DNA of 64,000 bases. Origin: Sabulitectum sp964386635. Its GTDB lineage: Bacteria; Fermentibacterota; Fermentibacteria; Fermentibacterales; JCC-6. Below the pieces are notes generated by a model, which worked only from the letters and a program-made list of their open reading frames with translations, searched no databases and was not told the DNA's origin. Each line of letters begins with the position of its first letter. Position 1 is the stretch's first letter. Positions 52,697 through 60,623 of the stretch are shown piece by piece. The stretch lies in NCBI GenBank assembly GCA_964386635.1, contig CAYLRO010000005.1, forward strand, positions 1 to 64,000, given 5' to 3'. The translations under genes and the position numbers were made by a program.

Positions 52697-53897
52697 TGAC
52701 AGGACAGGTTCAGATCAGAATGTGCTGAAAAGGTTTGCAGAAACCATTACTTTCCCCACGGTTTCACTGCCAGGGAGTTTCTCTCTGAAACCTTTTCATC
52801 GAATGAGGGAATGCGCTGTTGGCCTGTGGCCCGGTGTATTCAGCGCAATGGAGATGCATCTCTGCGGTGAAGCTTCAATTCTGTTGCTCTGGCATGGCAG
52901 AGACTCAGGAGAGAAACCTGTCATGCTCACTGCTCATCAGGATGTGGTTCCCGCGGGTGAATCAGGCTGGACCTGCAATCCCTTCGGAGGCGAAGAGCAG
53001 AATGGCAGGATATACGGTAGAGGAACTGTTGATTACAAGTGTGGATTTGCCGGAATGCTGGAAGCGTGTCAGCAGCTGATCAACTCCGGCTTCTCTCCTT
53101 CAAGAACAGTCATCCTGTCGTTCGGACATGATGAGGAAGTCGGTGGCCTTAAGGGAGCTGCTGCTGTTGCCTCTAAACTTGCTCAAATGGGAATCAGGTG
53201 CTCCAGCGTTCTTGATGAGGGCGGCTACATATATCAGAATGACTCAGGGGGTGACACAGCAGTTATTGCTCTGGCAGAGAAAGGTTACGCCACTTTCAGA
53301 CTGGTTGCTCATGCTGTTCAGGGGCATTCCTCAACACCTTCTGAAAGAACAGCTATTGGTACTCTCGCGAGAGCGGTTTCTCTTCTTGAAGAGCTTGGTT
53401 TGACCTTACCCGAAGGAACAACAATTGCACCAACTGTTTTTACCTCCGGCTGCAAGGAGAATGTTCTGCCGGGCACTGCCGAGCTTCTATTGAATACCAG
53501 ACCGGCTCCGGGAACAAGTGTGGAATCTGTTCAGAATCTTGTAACCGGTACTGTGGAAACGCTGGGTGTATCAGTGGAGCTTCTGGAAAACCCCAGCCTG
53601 TCCGAGCCTTCTCCCGTGTCCGATTCGAACTCCAGAGATTTCCAGGATCTCAAGGCTTCCGTCAGAGCTGTGCTCGGGAACAGTATGCCAGTTGAGGAAG
53701 GAGTCTTTCCTGCCGCCACCGACTCCAGAAGGTACCGGCTGGCAGCGGATGATACATACAGATTCATGCCTGTGCATCTTGGCTCCAGAGGAGTGGGAAT
53801 GCTACATTCTGTTAACGAAAACATCTCGGTAACTGATTACCTGGATTGTGTGAGTTTTTATGCTGAATACATCAGAAGAGCAGCAGGGAACAGATAA
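52683..53897 (+). CDS. M20-family metallopeptidase
   Basis: A 404-residue zinc-dependent peptidase/deacylase related to carboxypeptidase S and ArgE/DapE. Visible metal ligands: HQDV (His), GRGTVDYKCG (bridging Asp), GHDEEVGG (catalytic and ligand Glu) and LHSVNEN (C-terminal His). The substrate cannot be told from sequence. The ATG overlaps the previous gene by 14 bases; the transporter gene overlaps its end by 38 bases. Confidence 0.88.
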   Translation: MSQNSDRTGSDQNVLKRFAETITFPTVSLPGSFSLKPFHRMRECAVGLWPGVFSAMEMHLCGEASILLLWHGRDSGEKPVMLTAHQDVVPAGESGWTCNPFGGEEQNGRIYGRGTVDYKCGFAGMLEACQQLINSGFSPSRTVILSFGHDEEVGGLKGAAAVASKLAQMGIRCSSVLDEGGYIYQNDSGGDTAVIALAEKGYATFRLVAHAVQGHSSTPSERTAIGTLARAVSLLEELGLTLPEGTTIAPTVFTSGCKENVLPGTAELLLNTRPAPGTSVESVQNLVTGTVETLGVSVELLENPSLSEPSPVSDSNSRDFQDLKASVRAVLGNSMPVEEGVFPAATDSRRYRLAADDTYRFMPVHLGSRGVGMLHSVNENISVTDYLDCVSFYAEYIRRAAGNR

Positions 53898-54792
53898 GGT
53901 CAGACAGGCGGCTCTCAGGGGGCTTCTTGTTAACCTGGGTCTGGTTGCCCTGAAAAGCATCACCGGATTTTCCACAGGCAGCAGGGCACTGATTGCCGAT
54001 GCTGTTCACAGCCTTTCCGATCTCACTACTGATATTGCTGTTGTTGTAGGAGCCAGATACTGGAACAGGCCTCCTGATGAAAATCATCCCCTGGGGCACC
54101 GCGGTATAGAAACCACTGTGAGCATGTTCATAGGGATAATGCTTCTGGCTGCCGGGGCGGGTATCGGGATTGATGCAGTTGTTTCCCTGGGGAAGAGAAG
54201 CACAATCTCCTCGCCCGGCATGGCGGCTGCTGTTGCTGCTTTTGTTTCCCTGGTTGTTAAGGTGATTCTCAGCAGGTGGACACTGAAAATGAGCCGAATA
54301 ACAGGTTCTGTGGCACTTTCTGCCAATGCTGTTCATAACAGAAGCGATGCTCTGAGCTCAATACCGGTCCTTATTGCTGTATCCATTTCCATGGTGAATG
54401 CGGAGCTTGCCTTTCTGGACTCTGTAGCCGGTGCTGTGGTTTCCATATTTGTTCTGCTTTCAGGATGGAAGGTACTGAAGCCTGGATTGATGGAGATGAC
54501 CAACACAGCTCCTCCTGCTGAGGTGCTTATCAGCATAAGAGAAACAGCTTTGTCAGTTGAAGGAGTTGAGGGTATTCATTCCCTTAGAGCAAGAAGGGAG
54601 ACAGGAGGTCTTTTTGTTGACCTTCATGTGCAGCTTGCAGGGACTATGGAAGTCAGGGAAGGATTTTTCCTGTGCAGAAAAGTGGAAGAAGCCATCAGAA
54701 AAGCGGAACCATCCATCAGGGATGTTATTGCCAGAATTGAGCCTTCGGTCCCATGCGGTGATGCAGACAGATGTCCGGTGGACTGGAGTTGA
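53860..54792 (+). CDS. Cation diffusion facilitator transporter
   Basis: A 310-residue CDF efflux transporter for divalent metals such as zinc, iron or manganese. Six membrane helices are visible; the metal-site Asp/His pairs are IADAVHSLSDLTTD (helix 2) and VALSANAVHNRSDALSS (helix 5). The C-terminal cytosolic domain (VEGVEGIHSLRARRETGGLFVDLHVQLAG) is the CDF ferredoxin-like fold. The first ATG overlaps the peptidase gene by 38 bases. Metal specificity is not clear. Confidence 0.88.
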   Translation: MLNTSEEQQGTDKVRQAALRGLLVNLGLVALKSITGFSTGSRALIADAVHSLSDLTTDIAVVVGARYWNRPPDENHPLGHRGIETTVSMFIGIMLLAAGAGIGIDAVVSLGKRSTISSPGMAAAVAAFVSLVVKVILSRWTLKMSRITGSVALSANAVHNRSDALSSIPVLIAVSISMVNAELAFLDSVAGAVVSIFVLLSGWKVLKPGLMEMTNTAPPAEVLISIRETALSVEGVEGIHSLRARRETGGLFVDLHVQLAGTMEVREGFFLCRKVEEAIRKAEPSIRDVIARIEPSVPCGDADRCPVDWS

Positions 54793-54824
54793 TTTATATT
54801 GCTAATGAGGAAGAGAGGTGAATA

Positions 54825-55271
54825 ATGGAATTCAAAGTATGTAGTAGTGCTTTTAATCAGGGAGGATTCCTTCCGGAGTGGTATAAGGCAGACAATCTGA
54901 ACTCTTCACCACCTCTGGGCTGGGCATGCCAGCCTGAAGGTACGGTTTCATTGGCGGTGGTGTGCAAATCAAATGAAAACAGGGTTCACTGGGTGTTGTG
55001 GAACATCCCCGGGACAGTGGATACCATTTACGGCAAGCTTCCCGGTGAGAGAGAACTCCCTGGAGGGCTGAGGCACGGTTTGAATGATTTCGCTGAAATC
55101 GGTTGGACCGGACCTTCCAGGAAAGATCACGAGTTGCATCTGACAGTATACATGTTTGCTCTGGACTGCAAACTTCATAAGCCTGAAACTGACTTCACAG
55201 CTGCTGATCTTATGAGGGCCATGGACGGGCATATAATCGGGGAGGCCACACTTACCTGTGACTGTTCCTGA
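54825..55271 (+). CDS. PEBP/YbhB-YbcL family protein
   Basis: A 148-residue phosphatidylethanolamine-binding-protein homologue of the YbhB/YbcL class. VHWVLWNIPGT is the ligand-pocket motif, GLNDFAEIGWTGPSRKDHELHLTVYMFALDCKL matches the family's G-x-x-P-P/G-x-x-H-x-Y core. The role in bacteria is not clear. GAGGTGA-like ribosome site ahead of the ATG. The next gene begins inside its end (14 bases). Confidence 0.85.
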   Translation: MEFKVCSSAFNQGGFLPEWYKADNLNSSPPLGWACQPEGTVSLAVVCKSNENRVHWVLWNIPGTVDTIYGKLPGERELPGGLRHGLNDFAEIGWTGPSRKDHELHLTVYMFALDCKLHKPETDFTAADLMRAMDGHIIGEATLTCDCS

Positions 55272-56466
55272 ATGGTTCCCCGGGGGAAGTGATCTTGCCG
55301 GACACTGGCTCCTGGATGACAGTATCGTATTTCTGAATCACGGGTCTTTCGGCGCGTGCCCGGCTCAGGCTGTCGGATACAGGGAAATGCTTCTTCGGCA
55401 GTCGGAACATGACCCCATGGAGTTTCTTCTCACAACTCATCAACCGGTGCTGGAACGGTGTCTTTCCAGGCTGGAGCAGTTTATCAATGCTCCTGAATGC
55501 TCCATTGTAATGGTGGAGAATGCAACAACAGCGGTGAATACTGTTCTCAGGAATCTTCCCCCTGGAGAGGGCGATACTGTTCTGGTAACTGACCAGGAGT
55601 ACTTTTCCTCAGCGAATGCTCTTGAAACAGTTGCCCGGGACAGGGGATTCAGAATAAAAAAAGTGGAACTTCCCTATCCGGTCCTCTCAGAAGATTCCAT
55701 TCTGGAAAGATTCAGTGATGCCGTTGATCCTTCTGTCAGGTTTGCCCTTGTTGACCATATTGTCAGTTCAACCGGAATGGTTCTTCCCTTGAAGGGGATA
55801 GTTCACCTTCTGGCAGAGAAGGGTATCGAGACTGTGGTTGACGGTGCCCACGGCCCTGGTCAGGTGAATCTTGACATGAAAGAGCTTGGATGTCTTGCTT
55901 ACACCGGGAACTGCCACAAGTGGCTCTGCAGTCCCCGGTCTGCAGCTCTTCTCTATGTCAGACCTGATTTTCAGAATGAATTCAGACCTCTTGTTATCAG
56001 CCACCTTCCGGAAGAGTTCAATTCGTCTCTGTCCGATTTCCAGATCTATTTCAGATGGAACGGAACTCCTGATCCAACACCGGAAATGACCATTCCCTTC
56101 ACAATGGATCTGATGGAAAGTTTTCACCCTGAAGGCTGGGACGGAATAATGAGGCGCAACCGGGCTACTGTTCTGCAGGGGTGGAAGTTTCTCTGCGAAA
56201 AACTGAATGTGGAACCTCCATGTCCGGATTCCATGGTTGGTTCAATGGCCTCAGTTCCTCTGGAAGGCCTTGTTGAAACCGGGCCTGTGGATCTGCACTG
56301 GACCGACCCTCTTCAGAGAAGGCTGAAAGAAGAATTCAGCATCATTGTTCCAGTTACCAGTATTCGCAGTTGCAGTAACAGGTTGCTTCGTATTTCCGCA
56401 CAGCTTTACAACAGTCCGGAGCAGTACACATACCTGACAGATTCTCTTCTGGATATATTCCGCTGA
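55258..56466 (+). CDS. Class V aminotransferase (isopenicillin-N-epimerase-like)
   Basis: A 402-residue PLP enzyme. HGSFGACP near the front, VDGAHGPGQVNLDMKELGCLAYTGNCHKWLCSPRSAALLYVR with the PLP Lys in CHKWLCSP, and a CefD-like layout place it in the isopenicillin-N epimerase/class V group. The start is GTG at 55258. The true reaction is unknown; such proteins often act as cysteine desulfurases or desulfinases. It is followed by another class V enzyme. Confidence 0.82.
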   Translation: MTVPEWFPGGSDLAGHWLLDDSIVFLNHGSFGACPAQAVGYREMLLRQSEHDPMEFLLTTHQPVLERCLSRLEQFINAPECSIVMVENATTAVNTVLRNLPPGEGDTVLVTDQEYFSSANALETVARDRGFRIKKVELPYPVLSEDSILERFSDAVDPSVRFALVDHIVSSTGMVLPLKGIVHLLAEKGIETVVDGAHGPGQVNLDMKELGCLAYTGNCHKWLCSPRSAALLYVRPDFQNEFRPLVISHLPEEFNSSLSDFQIYFRWNGTPDPTPEMTIPFTMDLMESFHPEGWDGIMRRNRATVLQGWKFLCEKLNVEPPCPDSMVGSMASVPLEGLVETGPVDLHWTDPLQRRLKEEFSIIVPVTSIRSCSNRLLRISAQLYNSPEQYTYLTDSLLDIFR

Positions 56467-56482
56467 AGCGGAAGGAACCCAT

Positions 56483-57622
56483 TTGATCTATCTTGACAAC
56501 GCCTCCACATCATGGCCAAAACCTGATTGTGTAACAGAGGCTGTAACTGATTTCATAAGGAACATCGGGGCAAGTCCTGCCCGGGGCAACTGTACTGCAG
56601 CCATGGAAGCCATGGGGGTTGTGCTGGACTGCAGAGAAATCATTGCAGACTTCTTCGGATGCGGCAATCCGCTCAATGTAGTTTTCACGCATAATGTTAC
56701 CTGGGGTCTTAACACTGTTATGCATGGAATGCTCAGCGCAGGTGACAAAGTGGTGTCAACCACCATGGAGCACAATGCTGTAACAAGACCCCTGACCGAC
56801 CTTAAAAACAAGGGTGTGAATGTTTCCTTTTCTCCCTGTGACTCTGCAGGCAATCTGGACCTGGACGCATTCCGTGAGAATGTCAAAGGTGCTGCACTGG
56901 CAGTGGTGAACCATGGTTCCAATGTGACGGGAACCGTTCAGGATGTTGAAAGCATTTCAAAGCTCTGCAGGGAGAACGGAACAGTTCTTCTTCTTGATGC
57001 AGCCCAGAGTGCCGGGATAGTTCCTGTAAGTCTTGCAGCCGGTGTTGACATCATCGCCTTTACAGGTCACAAAGGGCTTCTGGGGCTTCCGGGAACAGGG
57101 GGGCTTGTTTTCGCCGAAGGTTTCGATGTGGAAAAGGTGAAAACCCTGGCACAGGGCGGAACGGGAAGCCTTTCCGAGGAAACCAGACAACCGGATTTCA
57201 TGCCTGACAGATTTGAAGCAGGTACCATGAACGGTCCTGGTCTGGCGGGTCTTCTCGCAGGGGTTCAGTATATCAGCAATCTGGGTCTGGAAGAAATCTA
57301 CAGAAGAAAGATGAAAACTGCAGGAGCGCTTGCTGAAGGAATTTCATCAATAAAGGGAGCCAGAGTCTACAAGCCTGATAAAGGAGAACCCTGGACAGCA
57401 GTGGTTTCTTTCACCATTGAGGAAGGGTGCACCGCATCCATAGCCCACTATCTATCTTCGGAACATGATATCTGCTGCCGGCACGGTTTTCACTGTGCAT
57501 CCTGTGCCCATAGAACCATCGGAACATTTCCCGGAGGTACTGTAAGACTCAGCCCGGGGATCTTCACTGAGATGGAAGAAATAGAAAAAGCGGTTAAAGC
57601 CGTGAGGATGTGCTGTGAGTGA
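56483..57622 (+). CDS. Class V aminotransferase, cysteine-desulfurase-like (EF2568-type)
   Basis: A 379-residue PLP enzyme. IYLDNASTSWPKPD is the front of the EF2568/SufS-like group, THNVTWGLNTVMHG and STTMEHNAVTRPL follow, and the PLP Lys lies in AFTGHKGLLGLPGTGGL. The tail HGFHCASCAHRTIGTFPGGTVRLSP carries Cys residues where NifS/SufS have the active Cys. The start is TTG, after GGAAGG. It overlaps the DUF3343 gene by eight bases; this pairing is seen in selenium or sulfur handling loci. Confidence 0.85.
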   Translation: MIYLDNASTSWPKPDCVTEAVTDFIRNIGASPARGNCTAAMEAMGVVLDCREIIADFFGCGNPLNVVFTHNVTWGLNTVMHGMLSAGDKVVSTTMEHNAVTRPLTDLKNKGVNVSFSPCDSAGNLDLDAFRENVKGAALAVVNHGSNVTGTVQDVESISKLCRENGTVLLLDAAQSAGIVPVSLAAGVDIIAFTGHKGLLGLPGTGGLVFAEGFDVEKVKTLAQGGTGSLSEETRQPDFMPDRFEAGTMNGPGLAGLLAGVQYISNLGLEEIYRRKMKTAGALAEGISSIKGARVYKPDKGEPWTAVVSFTIEEGCTASIAHYLSSEHDICCRHGFHCASCAHRTIGTFPGGTVRLSPGIFTEMEEIEKAVKAVRMCCE

Positions 57623-57872
57623 TCACCTCTACATGATCTTTAAATCCATGACTCATGTCCTGGCTGCTGAGCGTGCCTCGAGAAAACAGGGAGTTCCCTG
57701 CAGGATGGTGCCTATTCCCAGAAATCTCTCCACAGACTGCGGTATGTGCATTTCTCTGAAAACAGAGCATAAGGATGTATTTCTTGAAGCCATCAGGGAA
57801 AAGGGACTTGAGCCTGAGCGAATTGAAGAACACAAGGGACCCGGTCCGGGAAGCAGATGCTACTCCGGCTGA
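57615..57872 (+). CDS. DUF3343 protein, putative Se/S carrier
   Basis: An 85-residue protein of the DUF3343 family (DHLYMIFKSMTHVLAAERASRKQGVPCRMVPIPRNLSTDCGMCISLKTEH). The conserved Cys pair DCGMC is visible. Such proteins sit next to class V aminotransferases and have been suggested to carry selenium or sulfur. GTG start inside the upstream gene's end. It ends three bases from the convergent sigma gene. Confidence 0.85.
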   Translation: MSDHLYMIFKSMTHVLAAERASRKQGVPCRMVPIPRNLSTDCGMCISLKTEHKDVFLEAIREKGLEPERIEEHKGPGPGSRCYSG

Positions 57873-57875
57873 TTG

Positions 57876-58733
57876 TCAGTCAAGGAACATCAGCACCTTT
57901 TCTGAATCAGTAAACTCCTGAAGCTTGTCTATGGCCCTGTTCTTCAGCTGTCGCACTCTTTCCCTGCTGATACCCATTGTTCTGCCTATTTCAGCAAGTG
58001 TGTGCCTTCTGTTTGTACTGAGACCGAAGAAAAGGCTGATAATGGTCTTTTCCCTCATGTCCAGGGCTGTAAGCATCTCAAAAACAATGTTCCTCAGTGA
58101 ATCAACTGCTACTGCATCTTCAGGTGTCTCGTTACCCTCTGAAGCCATCATCTCCTGGAAAGTTTTATCACTGCCGTCGTAGACAGGTCTGTCCAGAGAA
58201 AGGTGTGTGCTGTGGATGGAAAGCATTCCCTCAATGTTCTTTCGGGGAACATCAAGTTTAGTGGCAATCTCGTTTGATGACGGTGCTCTTCCCAGAGAGT
58301 GTCCCAGTTCTCTGGTGGCACGACCCATTCTGTACAGTTCATTGACCCTGTTCAGGGGAAGGCGGACTATTCTTGAATTTTCTGCAAGCGTCTGAAGGAT
58401 AGCCTGCCGTATCCACCACACTGCATATGTTATGAACCTGCATCCTCGGCTCTCGTCAAAACCCCTGGCAGCTCGGATCAGCCCCACATTGCCCTCGCTG
58501 ATAAGGTCTTCCAGGGCAACACCCTGATTTGCATACTGCTTGGCGATGCTCACAACAAATCGAAGATTGGCCTCAACCAGTATCTCCTGAGCCTTTGCAT
58601 CGTTGTCCTTGATCCTGCGGGCCAGATCAGCCTCTTCCTCAGAGGTGAGCGATTGCTTGGACCCGATCTCCCTGAGATAAAGCTCAAGAGACTTTCCTTC
58701 AACTCTGCGGATACCCAAAATACCACAACCCAT
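57876..58733 (-). CDS. RpoD-family sigma factor, short form
   Basis: A 285-residue sigma factor with region 1.2 (LELYLREIGSKQSLTSEEE), regions 2.1-2.4 (LRFVVSIAKQYANQGVALEDLISEGNVGLIRAARGFDESRGCRFITYAVWWIRQAILQTLAENSRIVRLPLNR), region 3 and region 4 (RHTLAEIGRTMGISRERVRQLKNRAIDKLQEF). It lacks region 1.1, which suits the short RpoD of FCB bacteria. The ATG at 58733 or a TTG two codons upstream may be used; neither has a clear ribosome site. Region 2.4 matches -10 TATAAT recognition. Whether it is the main sigma cannot be told. Confidence 0.9.
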   Translation of the reverse strand: MGCGILGIRRVEGKSLELYLREIGSKQSLTSEEEADLARRIKDNDAKAQEILVEANLRFVVSIAKQYANQGVALEDLISEGNVGLIRAARGFDESRGCRFITYAVWWIRQAILQTLAENSRIVRLPLNRVNELYRMGRATRELGHSLGRAPSSNEIATKLDVPRKNIEGMLSIHSTHLSLDRPVYDGSDKTFQEMMASEGNETPEDAVAVDSLRNIVFEMLTALDMREKTIISLFFGLSTNRRHTLAEIGRTMGISRERVRQLKNRAIDKLQEFTDSEKVLMFLD

Positions 58734-58855
58734 CGGCAACTGGAGGTAGGAGAAGCTAAGTTATTACAATAGTGACCATTACTATCTGCAGAGAGAAATG
58801 ATGATTGTCAAGTGCATTCACCGAAGATCGATCAGAGAGCCGGAAGGCCACTGAG

Positions 58856-58969
58856 TCATTCTTCAGTTTCTTCTGCGTCGGTGTTCAGATCATACGAAAC
58901 TAAGGTTTCAAGGTCCGCTGCGGCTATTGTTTTCTCTTCATTCACAACAACCGATGCAAGGTGCGGCAT
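58856..58969 (-). CDS. Possible 37-residue peptide in the 58734-59098 gap
   Basis: In the gap of about 365 bases between the sigma gene and the propeller gene the minus strand has an ATG-to-TGA frame giving MPHLASVVVNEEKTIAAADL and a further 17 acidic residues ending DAEETEE. An in-frame stop just ahead rules out extension. Amino-acid use looks protein-like, but no ribosome site precedes the ATG and the length is short. It might be a small peptide, a gene remnant or chance. The rest of the gap holds no recognisable gene, tRNA or strong promoter. Confidence 0.3.
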   Translation of the reverse strand: MPHLASVVVNEEKTIAAADLETLVSYDLNTDAEETEE

Positions 58970-59098
58970 TGTTCGTCAGCCTGCTTGTCAAGTCAGTTGA
59001 TAATTTTCTCTCGTACTTATTGATAAGCTTGCCACAGATGTAACAGATGAGATAAGGAGTTTGTCATCAGGTAAACACAGAAAGGAAGAGAAATAATC

Positions 59099-60217
59099 AT
59101 GTTAATAAAATCGCTGCCATTCTCTCTCGCTATCTTTTTCCTTATTGGATGCGGAGGTGAAACTGCAGAAGTTGATTCAGTATCAACATCAGAAGAGTTT
59201 GTTGAATTGAACATAGTCGGAACTATTGGTGTGGAGCTGGGCGACAGCAATTATGTTCTCGGAGCAGTTCAGCAGATAGATCATGATCTTGACGGAAACA
59301 TCCTTGTTCTTGACCGCTCAGTGTGCTGTATAAGGGTTTACAACCCGAGTGGCGAGTTTATCAGACAGATATCCAACGAAGGCAGTGGTCCGGGAGAACT
59401 GCTCAACCCAATGTCTATGACAGTTGTTGGTGATGGAAGAGTCTTTGTTGAGAGCCCCTTCAATGGAGGTATGAATGCTTTTACAACTGAAGGTGAATGG
59501 CTGGGGCTTGTTACACCATTTTATGCCAATGCTCCACTGGGCATATTTGGAGCAGACTCTAACTCTTACATTGCAATGAGAATTGAAGTGCTACCCAATG
59601 AGTCTGGCGATCTTATGGTTAAGGCTTTTATCGGCAGGTACGAAGAGGGTGAGGAGCCTGTTATCCGGTACTGGGTGTATGAATTCCCCTTTGATCGCAA
59701 TAATTTAACGGGGCTTCTGCAGAATACCATGATGGGTCGTGTCTATATCGCAGACAGAAACGGTAATGTTTTTATAGCAGAGCTCACAAGTGAGAAGTAC
59801 CTTGTACAGGGTTTCAAACCTGATGGCGAGTTATTCTTCGAGGTCGAAAAGGATGTTGAAAGAGTAGAGAAAACGACTATTGAAATCGAGGATGAGGAAA
59901 TTTATGTTGTTGCATATATGGAAAGCATTGGAGCCCATGGAGTTGAAATGGGGTATAATGCCCATCCCTACAGGAACACTATCAGTGAAATAGAAGTTGA
60001 CGGCGAAAACAGAATATGGGTCAGGCGAGGCACAGTTCTCGAGCCTGTGTTCGATGTTTACGACTTCAATGGTGAAAAGCTTTTCACAGCAACTGTTCCG
60101 GATGCCGGGGATGATGCTGTTTTCTGGGACTTCAATATTGATGAACAGGGTATCGCTGCTTACTCCGTCAATCCTGCATTATACCAGCAGATTTACATAC
60201 TGGAGCTGCCGGAGTAA
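59099..60217 (+). CDS. Six-bladed beta-propeller (NHL-like) lipoprotein
   Basis: A 372-residue lipoprotein with lipobox IGC near residue 18. The mature part has repeated propeller blades (VQQIDHDLDGNILVLDRSVCCIRVYNPSGEFIRQISNEGSGPGELLNP, MGRVYIADRNGNVFIAEL, ENRIWVRRGTVLEPVFDVYDFNGEKLF), like the 6-bladed/NHL group of Bacteroidota lipoproteins. Such proteins bind ligands or partners at the envelope. AAGGAAG lies ahead of the ATG. It is followed by a 400-base gap containing a decayed sorting-domain tail. Confidence 0.78.
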   Translation: MLIKSLPFSLAIFFLIGCGGETAEVDSVSTSEEFVELNIVGTIGVELGDSNYVLGAVQQIDHDLDGNILVLDRSVCCIRVYNPSGEFIRQISNEGSGPGELLNPMSMTVVGDGRVFVESPFNGGMNAFTTEGEWLGLVTPFYANAPLGIFGADSNSYIAMRIEVLPNESGDLMVKAFIGRYEEGEEPVIRYWVYEFPFDRNNLTGLLQNTMMGRVYIADRNGNVFIAELTSEKYLVQGFKPDGELFFEVEKDVERVEKTTIEIEDEEIYVVAYMESIGAHGVEMGYNAHPYRNTISEIEVDGENRIWVRRGTVLEPVFDVYDFNGEKLFTATVPDAGDDAVFWDFNIDEQGIAAYSVNPALYQQIYILELPE

Positions 60218-60383
60218 GGTACGAAATCCACAGAAACAGGAAAAGCACACAGAAACTGTTTTACAGTAATAAGAAATGTGTTAAGAATGTACCATTTATC
60301 TTGAACACTTTTCAGTTTGCTTAATGCGGATATAGTTCACTGTAAAATCTTGACAGTGAATTTGAAATCAGATGGAGCTTTAA

Positions 60384-60449
60384 GAATACCTGCTCCGTGT
60401 GGAATCCGAGAGCATGGAAACCCTTACTAAGAAAGTTGTTGTAAGGTAA
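60384..60449 (+). pseudogene. Remnant tail of a type IX-sorted protein
   Basis: In the 406-base stretch 60218-60623 one frame gives a 21-residue end, ESESMETLTKKVVVR with five residues before it, and a TAA at 60447-60449; a stop codon precedes it in-frame. The pattern GEYLL-like strand / ESE-x-x-ET-x-T-x-KVVVR equals the tail at 63658-63729 (ESEDIETFTAKVVVR), the end of a FlgD/Por-type sorting domain. The body of the gene is missing. The upstream part of this stretch has no other gene I can support. Confidence 0.55.
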
Positions 60450-60467
60450 ACAGCCTCACAAAAACAA

Positions 60468-60495
60468 AGCAGTCCCTGCAAATGCAGGGGCTGCT
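60468..60495 (+). terminator. Hairpin terminator after the sorting-domain remnant
   Basis: AGCAGTCCCTGCA (60468-60480) pairs with TGCAGGGGCTGCT (60483-60495) over 13 bases with one wobble. The T-rich tail is short (TTAAATT). It follows the relict stop codon by 18 bases, and a related hairpin follows the second remnant at 63751-63774. Confidence 0.6.
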
Positions 60496-60502
60496 TAAAT
60501 TC

Positions 60503-60531
60503 TGGCACGACATACGGACGCTTTCAGAACC
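60503..60531 (+). repeat. tRNA-3'-end-like repeat, copy 1
   Basis: A 29-base copy starting TGGCACGAC and ending GCTTTCAGAACC. With copies at 61833 and 63493 it shares GGAYGCTTTCAGAAC. Its start TGGCACG equals the CCA end of the tRNA-Arg gene at 63806 read on the opposite strand, and GAACC recalls the T-loop. It lies upstream of the AAA ATPase gene. Confidence 0.6.
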
Positions 60532-60563
60532 TTAATTCTCATCTGATTCACCATTACCGTGTC

Positions 60564-60610
60564 TTGACGAATACTCAGAATAATGAGTAAATTAACTCAA
60601 TGCACTGAGT
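60564..60610 (+). promoter_or_regulatory. Promoter and tandem palindromic operator of the AAA ATPase gene
   Basis: TTGACG at 60564-60569 and TAAATT at 60588-60593 (18 bases apart) form a promoter. Two palindromes with the same half-sites, ACTCA-N6-TGAGT, occupy 60573-60588 and 60595-60610. Their centres are 22 bases apart, about two helical turns, so both lie on the same DNA face over the -10 region and start site. This is a typical layout for a dimeric repressor binding twice. Confidence 0.65.
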
Positions 60611-60623
60611 AGTAAGGAGAAGC

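Noticed and set aside
58760..58800. ATAGT-N7-ACTAT palindrome upstream of the sigma gene
   Set aside because: Five-base arms in AT-rich DNA occur by chance, and no promoter with good spacing could be tied to it.
59045..59085. A third possible KVVVR-like tail (EFVIR and TAA) ahead of the propeller gene
   Set aside because: Only a few residues match and a stop precedes them; GTAAACAC after the stop is suggestive but too short to support a remnant.
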